Counted from the stretch's first letter, positions 1-9,989 are shown. The stretch is 64,000 nucleotides of DNA from Ferrovibrio sp. (GCF_029255545.1 NZ_JANLJJ010000094.1:53870-117869), one strand, 5' to 3'. The notes: generated by a model not told the origin, from the sequence alone. Program-made: numbers and translations.

Positions 1-307
1 GCGAATGGCCCACCAGATGGCAGCGCTCGATACCAAGTGCATCAAGGAAGACAGCAAGCGCGCCAGCATAATCGCTTGCGGAAGGGTGCACCTGCGGCAG
101 CGGCGAGGACTCGCCGTACCCTGGCGCGTCCCAGGCGATCACTCGGTGCCTGGTCGAAAGCCCTGACAGCTGGTGCCGGAAGGAGCGGCCCGCCGAGCCG
201 ATGCCATGCAGCAGCACAAGCGGCGGGCCGTTACCGGCTTCCAGATATGATATGATCTGGTCACCCGCACGAATGCGGCGGGACGCCAGGACATCAGTAG
301 CCGTCAT
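1..307 (-). CDS. alpha/beta hydrolase, N-terminal part (C-terminus runs off the window)
   Basis: Reverse complement reads MTATDVLASRRIRAGDQIISYLEAG.. ..AVFLDALGIERCHLVGHS, with the GHS nucleophile elbow; ATGA overlap with the upstream cupin gene. Confidence 0.75.
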   Translation of the reverse strand, partial: MTATDVLASRRIRAGDQIISYLEAGNGPPLVLLHGIGSAGRSFRHQLSGLSTRHRVIAWDAPGYGESSPLPQVHPSASDYAGALAVFLDALGIERCHLVGHS

Positions 308-1257
308 GCCGCGCGGAATGCGATCGTCTCGCGGTCCGGGCTGCCCACCACCATGGCGAACTGCACGTCGCCGACGCCGTCATTGCGGAAGTAATGCGCG
401 CGGCCGGCCGGATTGAAGATCAGGTCGCGGGTGCCGATCTTCTGCTCAACCACCTTGCCATTCTCTTCCCAGCCCACCGTGAGCGTGCCTTCCAGCACGA
501 AATAGACATCCTCGACATCGCGGGCATAGGTCTTCACGCCGGCGCCGCGCGGCAGATGGATCATATCCATGCGATAGCGCTGCGGTGGCGCGCCGTTTTC
601 GCCGATATAGACCATGCGGGCGAAACCGGCCGGATCCCAGACCGGCTGCCGATCACGGTAGCGCACCACATGGCGGGCGAATTCCTGGTGACGCGGATCG
701 CTGCTGTCGATCTCCAGCGGCGCGACCTTGCCCTCGCCGGCACCGAACACACGCGCCAGTTCCAGCGGCTTGTTCTTCGGATGGCAGGTATAGACCGGCG
801 GCTCCGGCTTGCCGCTGCCCACCGTGATCTGCATCAGCACCGGCTCGACGCCGTCATTGCGGAACCCATGTGGGCGGCCAGTCTTGTTCAGCACCATGTC
901 TCTGGGGCCGAGCTTGGTCTCGATCACCTCGTCGCCCCAGACCCAGCCGACGGTCAGCACACCCTGCAGGATCAGGAAATGCTCGACCACCTCATGGGAA
1001 TGGGCGGCGGCGAACTTGCCTGGCGGTTTGTGCACCAGGCTGAACGTGAAAGCCTGGGCTTTCAGCGTGTCCGGGCCACTGGCCTTGGGCGAGCCGCCGC
1101 CGCCAACATAACGCATCTGCGCGCGCTCCAGCTCGGCGAAGCCGCGGTTGCCGGGAAAGGCATCCCAGTCGAAGGTCTTTTCGGTATGGCGGCCGACTAG
1201 GGCCGTCATGGCCTCGGCCAGATCCGGTTCGGATGGCGTTGCGAGATTGGCAGACAT
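304..1257 (-). CDS. bicupin domain protein (gentisate-dioxygenase-like/regulatory cupin)
   Basis: 317 aa with two similar cupin halves (HSHEVVEHFLILQGVLTVGWVWGDEV.. and ..VEDVYFVLEGTLTVGWEENGKVVEQKIGTRDLIFNPAGRAHYFRNDG). Confidence 0.75.
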   Translation of the reverse strand: MSANLATPSEPDLAEAMTALVGRHTEKTFDWDAFPGNRGFAELERAQMRYVGGGGSPKASGPDTLKAQAFTFSLVHKPPGKFAAAHSHEVVEHFLILQGVLTVGWVWGDEVIETKLGPRDMVLNKTGRPHGFRNDGVEPVLMQITVGSGKPEPPVYTCHPKNKPLELARVFGAGEGKVAPLEIDSSDPRHQEFARHVVRYRDRQPVWDPAGFARMVYIGENGAPPQRYRMDMIHLPRGAGVKTYARDVEDVYFVLEGTLTVGWEENGKVVEQKIGTRDLIFNPAGRAHYFRNDGVGDVQFAMVVGSPDRETIAFRAA

Positions 1258-1325
1258 CTGGATTCCTCTGACAGCGCGGCGATGTCCCCATCAAAGGCCA
1301 AGCCGCTTGCAACCTCAATAAAAAA

Positions 1326-1348
1326 GGACTTAACTTTAAGTTAAGTCC
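1326..1348. promoter_or_regulatory. near-perfect inverted repeat, candidate LysR operator
   Basis: GGACTTAACTT-T-AAGTTAAGTCC: 11-bp arms around one base in the divergent cupin/LysR intergenic region. Confidence 0.7.
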
Positions 1349-1367
1349 GTTCCCCTGGAATCCTTCA

Positions 1368-2303
1368 ATGCCCTCGCCAGACGCCATCTCAACCCGCCAC
1401 TTCGAGATTTTCCTGACCATGGTGCTCAGCCGCGGTATGGCGGAAGCGGCCGACAAGCTGGGTATCTCCCTGCCGGCGGTGTCGAAAAGCCTGAAGACGT
1501 TGGAGCGCGAAACCGGCCTGACGCTGTTCCGTCACGTCAATGGCCGGTTAACGCCGACGACGGAAGCTGAACGATTACTGCCCTATGCCCAACGGGCGCT
1601 GGATCATCTTGAGCGCGCGAGAGAGATGGCAACAGCCTTGCGCGGCGGCAACGCCGGCCAGATCGTGATCGGCACTGCCGGCCCGGCCATGACTTCGCTG
1701 CTGCCAAGCGCAATCGGACACTTTCACAAGAGCTGGCCGGATATCAGGATCGAGCTGCAGATCGACAGTACCAGCCGCCTACTTGAAAAGGTGGCCGGCA
1801 ATGAAGTCGATATCGGCATCGGGACACCTCTGGTCCGCGATATTGATGCCCGGATCATGCAGCTTTTACAGGTGGAGGATCTTTGCGAAGACTGGCTTGT
1901 TGCCGTCTTTCCTCAGGGGCATCACCTGACAAGGCAGCCAACAATCCGCCCGCAGGATCTGATCGAAGAAACATTGATCGGCTTGCCGATTGAGTCAGCC
2001 ACAACCAATCTGATCCACGCTATATTTCAACAGGCGGGTGTATCGGTAGATTCCAAAATTGTAGCTGCAAACGCAGTCGGCGTATGCAGTCTGGTGCAGC
2101 AGGGAATCGGCGTTGGCTTGCTTAACCCGCTTGTCCTGGCAAATGGCATATTCCCTGGCGTGCACTCAATTCCATTCCGTCCGCGCATAAAACTGCGCAC
2201 ATGCATTTATTATTCAAAACTCCATCAACCGACCGCGCCTGTATTAAGGATGAGGGACAGCCTCCGGCAGGCCGTCATTTCACTTCAAAAAAGCGCTGGG
2301 TGA
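1368..2303 (+). CDS. LysR-family transcriptional regulator
   Basis: N-terminal HTH (FEIFLTMVLSRGMAEAADKLGISLPAVSKSLKTLERETGLTLFRH) and LysR substrate domain. Confidence 0.92.
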   Translation: MPSPDAISTRHFEIFLTMVLSRGMAEAADKLGISLPAVSKSLKTLERETGLTLFRHVNGRLTPTTEAERLLPYAQRALDHLERAREMATALRGGNAGQIVIGTAGPAMTSLLPSAIGHFHKSWPDIRIELQIDSTSRLLEKVAGNEVDIGIGTPLVRDIDARIMQLLQVEDLCEDWLVAVFPQGHHLTRQPTIRPQDLIEETLIGLPIESATTNLIHAIFQQAGVSVDSKIVAANAVGVCSLVQQGIGVGLLNPLVLANGIFPGVHSIPFRPRIKLRTCIYYSKLHQPTAPVLRMRDSLRQAVISLQKSAG

Positions 2304-2534
2304 ATTTGACTGAATCTGGCCACCCTATTTGGCATAAAGACTCGACTTGACACTCCCTCAGTCTCATGAAGCACATGGATCTCTTACTTAGTGACTGTTT
2401 GAAAATGTAATTTAATTGCGCGCCAAAGTTTATTGTTGTTTTTGCTTTGGCGCCGCTGAGGCGGATGCAGATGCGTCCGCCAGCCGCTCGGCGTTACCCG
2501 GGCAGCGATCTTTTTGGTTGGACGTTAAGCCGGA

Positions 2535-2699
2535 CTAGCGAATAACCCGATAGACGCGCTCTAGACTTTCCTCGCGGGTCAACTGTGCGAAGCGGTAGAT
2601 GTCTGAGTTCGACGGCATCTTTCCAGGATGACTGCGGTCGTGCTCACGCTGCAAGCGCAGCTTTTCCATTTCGATCTGTTTCAAGTAGTCGGCGGCCAT
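2535..2699 (-). CDS. 54-aa hypothetical passenger ORF inside the IS
   Basis: MAADYLKQIEMEKLRLQREHDRSHPGKMPSNSDIYRFAQLTREESLERVYRVIR*, with GGAGAG upstream of ATG; below the ORF-track length cutoff. Confidence 0.5.
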   Translation of the reverse strand: MAADYLKQIEMEKLRLQREHDRSHPGKMPSNSDIYRFAQLTREESLERVYRVIR

Positions 2700-2791
2700 A
2701 TGGGCTCTCCATGTGTGTTGGCTGCTGATCGTGGTGCGGCTGCTACGAACAGCCGCACCACACCTTCAACATGGCGCACCGTAAAGAATCG

Positions 2792-3220
2792 TCAACCGGG
2801 CTTCTCGCAGAGAGCATAAAATGGGTTCAATAGTGAATAGCTCTCGTCCCAATTGAATTGCTCGACTTTGTTTTTGACGCGAATCCCATAGAAAAGCGAC
2901 GTGTTGCTCTTGCTATCTAGAACGAAAATAATCGCTTCGTCTGGTAGTGACCGATCCTCAGATGGAAAAACTAACTCGAACGATCTTCCGCCGCCCTTTT
3001 TATATTGCAGTTTCTTGAATGGGCCTTCGTCTTTAATTGGGTCTTCAAACTTTCGCATACACTCGCCCAGTCTACGGATAGTCCAAAGTGGACCGAAATC
3101 TGGGATGCCTGGACGGATATGCACGACACTATTCTTGAACGCCTCAATCTCTGGTGTCTGCGCCTGTGCCAATGTTGGCAGCATCAACAGCACAGCCAAC
3201 GCTAACAATTTTCTCCGCAT
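2792..3220 (-). CDS. hypothetical exported protein, passenger gene of the IS5-family element
   Basis: 142 aa with a clear signal peptide MRRKLLALAVLLMLPTLAQAQ. Confidence 0.7.
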   Translation of the reverse strand: MRRKLLALAVLLMLPTLAQAQTPEIEAFKNSVVHIRPGIPDFGPLWTIRRLGECMRKFEDPIKDEGPFKKLQYKKGGGRSFELVFPSEDRSLPDEAIIFVLDSKSNTSLFYGIRVKNKVEQFNWDESYSLLNPFYALCEKPG

Positions 3221-3669
3221 TGTGTGCCCCTCGCATCACGCGCCTCTCCGCGACGCACTCTGGCGTCGGGCGGGTAATAGCGTGAAAGCTAGGCGAACAC
3301 GCCCTGCCATTTCCCCATAAGGCACACGTCACCATGTACCTCTGGCCGGAGCCGGGTCTTGTATAGGGCAGGCCACCCGACATAGGGGGGTCGTGCCTAG
3401 CTTTGGAGCGCTATCACACGCTGATTGAAGCATATCGGGCGGTTAACAAAGAGGCAATCGGACGATCAAGTATTTGATAAGTTTATTCTTTTCGGCAAAA
3501 TTTGTCCGAGTTAGGGAGATTCGTCCGAACGTAAAAAGCAGATATATTTTCATCATAACATATTGATTTTATTGATATAATAGCCATGGCCAAGTTGTAT
3601 TTTTAGCCCATTTCTGCTAGATTTTGCCTTGAAAATACTAGCAAAATCAATGGCTTAATTTCTGCGCTT

Positions 3670-4458
3670 ATGGGAGCCTATCCGACAGATCTGACGGACG
3701 CGCAATGGGGCCTCATCAAGCCCCTGTTGCCGCAGCCGGCTGCTCTCGGTAGGCCCCGGCAGACAAGCCTACGCCGAGTGGTCGATGCGGTTCTCTATGT
3801 ACTGAAAACCGGCTGCCATTGGCGCATGTTGCCCATCGAGTTCCCGCACTGGCGCACCGTCTATGGTTATTTCATCGCGTGGCGCAACAGCAGCCTCTGG
3901 CTGGAGATTCACCGGCGGCTCTACGTGAAGGTTCGGCGGCTAGAGGGGCGCAATCCGAGCCCCAGTGCCATTGTGATCGACAGCCAGAGCGTTCGTACCG
4001 GGAAGATGGGCGGTCAGCGCGGCTACGATGGTGGCAAGCGTGTCAAAGGCCGCAAGCGCCATGTCGTAACGGATACGCTTGGCCTCCCACTTGCCATCAC
4101 CGTCACCTCCGCAAACGTCCATGACAGCAAAGGTGGAATGAAATCGGTGGAGCGCGCTGCCGATTTCGTTATTCATCCGGCCATTCGGAAGCTCTACGCC
4201 GATGGCGCCTATGGCGGGCAACCTTTTCGGCAATTTGTACGAAAGACTATACGATCCACAGTGACGGTCGCCGGTAATCTGGCACAAGTGACCAAACGGT
4301 TTGAACCAGTCCCGAAACGCTGGGTCATCGAGCGAACATTCGCGTGGTTCTACGATTGCCGTCGCTTGACCATCGACTACGAGCGAACGCTGCAAAGCAG
4401 CCGGGCCATGCTGCATATCGCCGCGATCAGGATTTTGCTCGGCCGAATGAACGAATAA
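3670..4458 (+). CDS. IS5-family DDE transposase
   Basis: LTDAQWGLIKPLLP.. VIDSQSVRTG.. GYDGGKRVKGRKRHVVTDTLG.. LYADGAYGG.. WVIERTFAWFYDCRRLTIDYER. Confidence 0.95.
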   Translation: MGAYPTDLTDAQWGLIKPLLPQPAALGRPRQTSLRRVVDAVLYVLKTGCHWRMLPIEFPHWRTVYGYFIAWRNSSLWLEIHRRLYVKVRRLEGRNPSPSAIVIDSQSVRTGKMGGQRGYDGGKRVKGRKRHVVTDTLGLPLAITVTSANVHDSKGGMKSVERAADFVIHPAIRKLYADGAYGGQPFRQFVRKTIRSTVTVAGNLAQVTKRFEPVPKRWVIERTFAWFYDCRRLTIDYERTLQSSRAMLHIAAIRILLGRMNE

Positions 4459-4827
4459 CGCGGTCGTCCTGCCCAATATGATTGGATCGCCAACGGCCGT
4501 GCCGGGGAAGAACCCTGCATGGCCGTTTTTCGCACATCTGGTAAATTTCGGCTGTCAACAGCAGCAAATCGGGCTATTGCTGATGCCTAAATCCAGCATT
4601 TATCAAACAGTCACTTAGATAATGAGAGTTCCAAGCGCCCCGCTGAAGCGGCTAGAACGGCGCATTCACTAACTGCAATGCCGATAGAATTCCCTGCCCG
4701 TCGGCGGTGAAATTCTATCTGAGCATGGAAATCAGCAATGGACCTTGCGAGAATTTTTCTTCAACTTCCCAACATGTGTGAGCATAGAACACTATTCCCC
4801 TTACCCATATTCAACTTGATACCCATC

Positions 4828-5365
4828 TCAATTGCGGCGTAAGCGGTGCTCAAGAATGTCGGTTTCGCCATAACCGGCTGCATCGGGAATCCTGAATACT
4901 CGGCCATTCGTGCTGTCTATAGGTTCCGAAATAACTGTCACGACGGTCCGGGCCTGCGCCGCAGCCAGTGCTACCCCCACCGCAGTAAACTGCGCCAGCC
5001 ACCGCAGATTCATATACGTGGCAAACATCAAGTTGAGTTCGGCCGCCTCGGCCGCCGCGACCACGGTGCGGGGTCGCAACCAGGCCGCCGAAACTACCTC
5101 CCGCAGATCGGCAGCGGCGACCTGATGCCGCGGCGCCGGCGCCAGAAAGAAATGCGTATCGAACCGCTTGGGCAGATGTGGCGGCGGAATCCAGTGGGCA
5201 AACGGCACCAGGGCCCGCGTGGCGGGCCGAAAGCCGCCGGTCTAGAGGGTGGCGGATAAATCGTTGGTCGGATCGACCGTTGCCGCTTCGGGCTCGACCA
5301 ACAGCAGACCGGATTCTTCGAACGTTTCGCGGATGGCCACCACACGCAGAGTGGCGTCGCTGGCG
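4828..5365 (-). pseudogene. decayed copy of a NUDIX hydrolase (paralogue of 19375-20091)
   Basis: ..VVAIRETFEESGLLLVEPE..DLSATL*TGGFRPATRALVPFAHWIPPPHLPKRFDTHFFLAPAP.. aligns with the intact gene; premature TAG at 5242-5244; 5' end missing. Confidence 0.85.
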
Positions 5366-5410
5366 CAGCTTCGCAACTATCTCTTCCGGCTTGTATCTTT
5401 TGCGCGGCAT
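5366..5410 (-). pseudogene. IS3-family orfA 5' fragment fused to the NUDIX remnant
   Basis: MPRKRYKPEEIVAKLRQ is a characteristic start of IS3-family OrfA; sequence then switches into NUDIX homology. Confidence 0.7.
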
Positions 5411-5843
5411 ACGGTCCTCCTTGATGCCAAAAACAATATATCAATCTGGATCACTTCAAAGGCGGAGGATCGGTCTAATGCGGGACAGGCTCAACCGCCG
5501 AAGCCGCAAGAAGAGGAATAGGCACCGATAATCGACGCGCAGTATACATTGCCGAATGTACCCAGTAGGCATTCACTTTAATTGCCAAAAAGTCTTCGCC
5601 CAGCTGCACGAAAGTCGAAAATAAGTGGCAAGATTTGCCGCTCATCCAGCAGCATTCTCGTATTGCGGCGGCAATAATTGCCGCACACATAAAATAGCAA
5701 TCACCCGCTACTCTAGTATTTCGCACTTTTGCGCCGCCACTGTTTTGGCATGTATTTTGCTCTCATGGTTATCAAGTGCGACAACAATAATCGTCTAGGA
5801 ATACGATATTACCGACCGCAATCAATTCGAAGAAGGAAATGCC

Positions 5844-6149
5844 ATGCCAAATTCGCGTATTTCATTTACGCCAATGGGAACCTTTATAAGCTCGTCACCG
5901 ATTGCCAAAGCCACGCCAAATGCCAAAGGGGATGAGACCGTCAATTCGTTTCAGCAAATGTTGGCGCAAGCTAATAGCGGACAACCCAATACTTCCCCTG
6001 TTCTTGATATGCGACTATTGAATGCATTGATGAATTCTCAACAGTCAAAATATTTTGTTGAGGATAATTCAGGGCAGCTAATGACGTCTCTGAGCGCAGG
6101 AAATATTGGTAATCACTTCAATTTCAGCCAGATTCAGTCACAGTTATGA
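5844..6149 (+). CDS. hypothetical 101-aa protein
   Basis: ORF with ribosome-binding-like aagaaggaa upstream; no recognised family. Confidence 0.4.
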   Translation: MPNSRISFTPMGTFISSSPIAKATPNAKGDETVNSFQQMLAQANSGQPNTSPVLDMRLLNALMNSQQSKYFVEDNSGQLMTSLSAGNIGNHFNFSQIQSQL

Positions 6150-6343
6150 GTCCGGGCTGGCGCCGAGTCGTATTGCCAAGACTTACTGAAGGGTGCTCGA
6201 GGCAGACTACCCAAGCGTCAATGAAAGTCGGTAGATATAGTAATTCAACGTTGGCCAAAACTGATATGGAATTTGAAATGTCTCCGAGCCGATAGACTCA
6301 ATCCGCCTAGTACATGCCAACAATATTAAGAGAAACACATAAC

Positions 6344-6748
6344 ATGCCGAACGATGAAGATCAGATTCGCACGCTTGTCCGAACGTGGCTATCCGCCACC
6401 AAGGCAGGAGATATTGATACAATACTCGATCTCATGACCGACGATGTCGTTTTTCTCGTTCCCGGTCAATTGCCGATGCGGAAACGGGAATTTGCGGCTC
6501 TATCCCAAACCCAAACGAAGTGCCATCGCCCCACATTCGAGGCCGATTCGGAGATTCAGGAAATCCAGGTTTCTGGTGATCTCGCTTTTGTTTGGACGAA
6601 ACTCTCAATTGCAGTGACTTCGCCTGGAGGAACCCATTCAATGAAACGTGCGGGCTATACCCTTTCCGTTCTGCGGCGGGAAAGCGGTAAATGGCGGTTA
6701 GCCAGAGATGCAAATCTTCTAACACCTATCACGCCGTCGAATAGGTAA
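6344..6748 (+). CDS. SgcJ/EcaC-type NTF2-like (DUF4440-like) protein
   Basis: MPNDEDQIRTLVRTWLSATKAGDIDTILDLMTDDVVFLVPGQ..; first in-frame Met with this homology at 6344. Confidence 0.7.
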   Translation: MPNDEDQIRTLVRTWLSATKAGDIDTILDLMTDDVVFLVPGQLPMRKREFAALSQTQTKCHRPTFEADSEIQEIQVSGDLAFVWTKLSIAVTSPGGTHSMKRAGYTLSVLRRESGKWRLARDANLLTPITPSNR

Positions 6749-7163
6749 CTATGACATTGTCGCGTCATTGAACGGGCATTCTACCATATCAATCTGGCGC
6801 TCAAGTAAAACGACATCATTCACATAATAAAGCATATGATACTTTTCTGATCGACCAGATTGCGGATTAAAATTTTATATTGGGTTTATCTTGATCACCA
6901 GGATTAGCGGATGATGCACGCGCCTTATTGTATTCTGCAATTGACCAGCTTGGCGTTTTTGAAATCCAAATACCGAAAGTCAGAAGCAAAGAATGCACCG
7001 TCGGGTTAATCCCGCCGCATTTAGATTTTTTTGTCATCACACGGCTACGAAATCTAAATCGTCGCTCAGATTGGTAGCATACGCCTCCAGATTCAAAGCA
7101 TCACTCAATGTAATTGATATGGGTTCTGCGCTGAACCCGTCAGAAATGACCTGAGGCAGCACT

Positions 7164-8093
7164 TCAGGACATAGACGCACGAGCTTTAGCAACGCTAATC
7201 TTCTGCGTTTGTTGGCCAAACCAGATGCCACCGACTATCAAAGCGACACCTGCGATTTGAGAAAGTGTGAGTGTCTGATCAAGTAAAATCCAGCCTAGCG
7301 TTACAGCCGTCAAAGGACTCAAAAAGAGAAGAAAAGATACCATAGTCGGCTCCAGACGTCTTATCCCACGAAGCCAAAGAAAGTAAGTTCCCGCGGCGCC
7401 GACCAGACCTAGCCATACAATACCTAGTGCATTATTCGCAGTCAGGTTAGATGGAACCGGCTCTAGCGATAGGGCTACGGGCAGAAGCAGTACTCCTCCG
7501 GCCGTCAACTGCCATGCGGTAAATGTGAGCGCCGATACTGGCGGCTGCCATTTCCTGCTAAGAACTGTTCCACAGGCCATCGACATTGCGCCCCCAAGAC
7601 CGGCTGCGATCCCGATCGCATCCAGCTTTGCTGCCGGGGTCAAGACCAGAAGTGCTACACCCACAACCCCTGCAACAGCCGACGCAATAGCTGCAGATTG
7701 TATTGCCCTGCCAAGAACCAGCCGGGCAAGACCAATCACTATTAACGGCTGAATCGCACCTACTGTCGCTGCGACTCCACCTGGCAAGCGGTACGCCGAG
7801 ACGAACAATAGCCACCAGAAGATCGAAAAGTTAAATGCTCCAAGCAGAAAACTGCGCCACAACCAAACACCACGAGGCAATGTTCTGACGATGACAAGTA
7901 ATAAAATTCCCGCGGGCAACGCTCTTAGCATGGCAACTGTCAGAGGTATCCCGGCTGGCATAAACTCAGTGGTGACGATGTATGTGCTCCCCCATATAGC
8001 TGGCGCAGCGGCGGTCGACAAAACGTCGAGCGCATGCACCGGCGATGTTTGTGGTACTGACAAACCACCAGTTCTTGAGGAATCGATTTTCAT
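7164..8093 (-). CDS. EamA/DMT-family transporter
   Basis: About 10 hydrophobic segments, AIWGSTYIVTTEFMPAGIPL; start at 8093 overlaps the upstream stop. Confidence 0.85.
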   Translation of the reverse strand: MKIDSSRTGGLSVPQTSPVHALDVLSTAAAPAIWGSTYIVTTEFMPAGIPLTVAMLRALPAGILLLVIVRTLPRGVWLWRSFLLGAFNFSIFWWLLFVSAYRLPGGVAATVGAIQPLIVIGLARLVLGRAIQSAAIASAVAGVVGVALLVLTPAAKLDAIGIAAGLGGAMSMACGTVLSRKWQPPVSALTFTAWQLTAGGVLLLPVALSLEPVPSNLTANNALGIVWLGLVGAAGTYFLWLRGIRRLEPTMVSFLLFLSPLTAVTLGWILLDQTLTLSQIAGVALIVGGIWFGQQTQKISVAKARASMS

Positions 8094-8491
8094 ACAAACT
8101 CCAGGACTTGATCGAGCGGTCGTCGAGGCTTTTGCGGCCAATTTCCAGATGCTGGTCTACCGACAGTCATGAGCAGCACAGGAATCTCATTTCCGCTGAG
8201 GCCGAATCCTTGTGCGACTGCATCTGGATCAAATCCAATCATTGCTCCTGTTGATAGGCCATAAGCCGCTGCTGCAAACATTAACGTTGCAGCGCCGAAT
8301 GTCGCGGAGCGAACAGCTTCATCTCGCTGCATTCGAGGATCATGTGAATAAAGCGCATCCGCCCCGTTAATCCATTGCGTCGCTGTATCAGCCGACATAA
8401 AGCCGGTATCAACGAAGTCGCGGAGCCTATCTGCGGAAGTCGGCTGCTCATAAGCAGTCCCGCATGATTTCGCACACGGATCATGTGCCAA
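8090..8491 (-). pseudogene. N-terminally truncated nitroreductase
   Basis: C-terminal half only: ..DPRMQRDEAVRSATFGAATLMFAAAAYGLSTGAMIGFDPDAV..GNWPQKPRRPLDQVLEFV; the N-terminal FMN-binding half is absent. Confidence 0.65.
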
Positions 8492-8608
8492 GCGTTTGAG
8501 ATTTACGGCCAGTAATCAAATTGGCGCATCAGTAAGTTTATTTACACAGCGCCGAGCGCGCGACGCTAATCATGGCATCATTAGAGAGTTCGCGCATATT
8601 CTGCCGAC

Positions 8609-9199
8609 TCACGCAAATTGCCTGAATATTGTGGCGAAGGCGATTTTCTTAAAGCGTTCGAGCGGTGCTGCACTCCGCTCCACTTTCATGCGGAGAATTG
8701 CGCCTTCCCAAGATGCAAGCATGAAATCGGCGAGTTCTTCCGGTGCAAATGCCGTGTCAATTTCGCCAATCAACTGCGCCTCCCGAATGCAGTCCGCGAA
8801 ACGGCCCCGCCATTCAAGGAAGATCTCCGACAGTCGAACGCGCAGCATCTCGCTGACCGGGGCTGCCTCAAGGCTAAAATCGCCAATCAAGCATCCGCGC
8901 TCGAAGCTGTCGGCTTTGAGCCGCGCAGTAATAATGTCAAGGTAACGCTGCAAACGCTGGCGCGGCGTCAGGCTCTCGTCGTCAAGCGCCAAGGAAACAA
9001 GGTCTCGCACATGCTCGAAATATCGATCCAGAACGTCACGGCTGAACACTTCCTTTGACCGGAAATGATTCGTGAACGAGCCCTGGGATACGTCCGCTTC
9101 CGCTACCACGTCGCGGACGCTGGAGCCGGAGTATCCCTTTCGTAGCATGACGCGAAGTCCTGCCTCTAAAATTTCTTCTCGAAGTGACTTGCGTCCCAT
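8609..9199 (-). CDS. TetR/AcrR-family regulator
   Basis: REEILEAGLRVMLRKGYSGSSVRDVVAEADVSQGSFTNHFRSKEVF. Confidence 0.92.
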   Translation of the reverse strand: MGRKSLREEILEAGLRVMLRKGYSGSSVRDVVAEADVSQGSFTNHFRSKEVFSRDVLDRYFEHVRDLVSLALDDESLTPRQRLQRYLDIITARLKADSFERGCLIGDFSLEAAPVSEMLRVRLSEIFLEWRGRFADCIREAQLIGEIDTAFAPEELADFMLASWEGAILRMKVERSAAPLERFKKIAFATIFRQFA

Positions 9200-9319
9200 A
9201 GCAGCAAAATGCGGGCGTCCGTATTAATTGTCAATCATGTTGAATTCGACCGGCTTAAACCCGATGCCTCATCCAAGGATTAATTCAAGTCCTGTCATCA
9301 TGTTGAGCCGATCTGGGCC

Positions 9320-9840
9320 GGTTAGGCTGCGGAGTTGGGCGCAAACCCCGCCGACGGCTCAAGCGCCCGACCCCGTCGCATAGCGACGGCGCTGAGTTTA
9401 GCATAAGTCTCCGGCGGCAGGTCGCGGAGTGCGGAGTGCGGCCTTACGATGTTGTAGTCGCACTGCCATGCCCTAGCAGGTCCCTAGCCCGGGCCAGGGA
9501 CCTAAACAAAGTATCGTTGAGCAGCTCGCCACCCAGGCAGCCACTGAAGCTCAAGACAAAGCCATTCCGCATAGGCTTGCCCGGAGCGATGTAATGTCAT
9601 TCGACGCCGCGCTCCTGCTGCCTGCGGGGGATGGCGTTGGAGGTCAGTTCGCTACCGTTGTGGCTGACCACCAGCAGCGGAAGCCCCAGCGGCTGGAGAT
9701 CCGATCCAGTTCGCGGACGGCCCGTGGGCCGAACAGCGAGGTATCGGCCTCCAAGCCTAGGTATTCTCGGCTGAAACAGCAGGATGCGGAAACAGCAACC
9801 ATCGATCAACACATTTGGTTCCCTATGGTGCATCAATACT
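9320..9840 (-). pseudogene. IS3-family orfB (integrase) 3' remnant, frameshifted
   Basis: Reverse strand reads VVSHNGSELTSNAI / [31 protein letters not shown] / [22 protein letters not shown] in different frames. Confidence 0.85.
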
Positions 9841-9989
9841 GAAGATTGTGCATCTTCACGCTAGAGTACTTCGTACCAAATAGAGGTTGTGCCCAGATTG
9901 AGCGCGTGAAGGTTTTTCAAACGTTTCCGATTTTTTGTGCGCGATAAGATTGGCGTAAGGACATTGATGTTCTTATTGAAAGAACATCA

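Larger units (their letters stand above)
2391..4614 (+). mobile_element. IS5-family insertion sequence (about 2.2 kb) with passenger DNA
   Basis: Terminal inverted repeats GTGACTGTTTGA (2391-2402) and TCAAACAGTCAC (4603-4614), flanked by TTA/TTA (2388-2390, 4615-4617), consistent with the TNA target duplication of IS5-family subgroups; contains a DDE transposase. Confidence 0.85.

Noticed and set aside
3144-3383. 79-aa ORF overlapping the IS passenger gene start
   Set aside because: Overlaps the signal peptide of the 142-aa ORF in another frame; no motif
5475-5726. 83-aa minus-strand ORF
   Set aside because: No motif or ribosome-binding support, sits in IS-debris region
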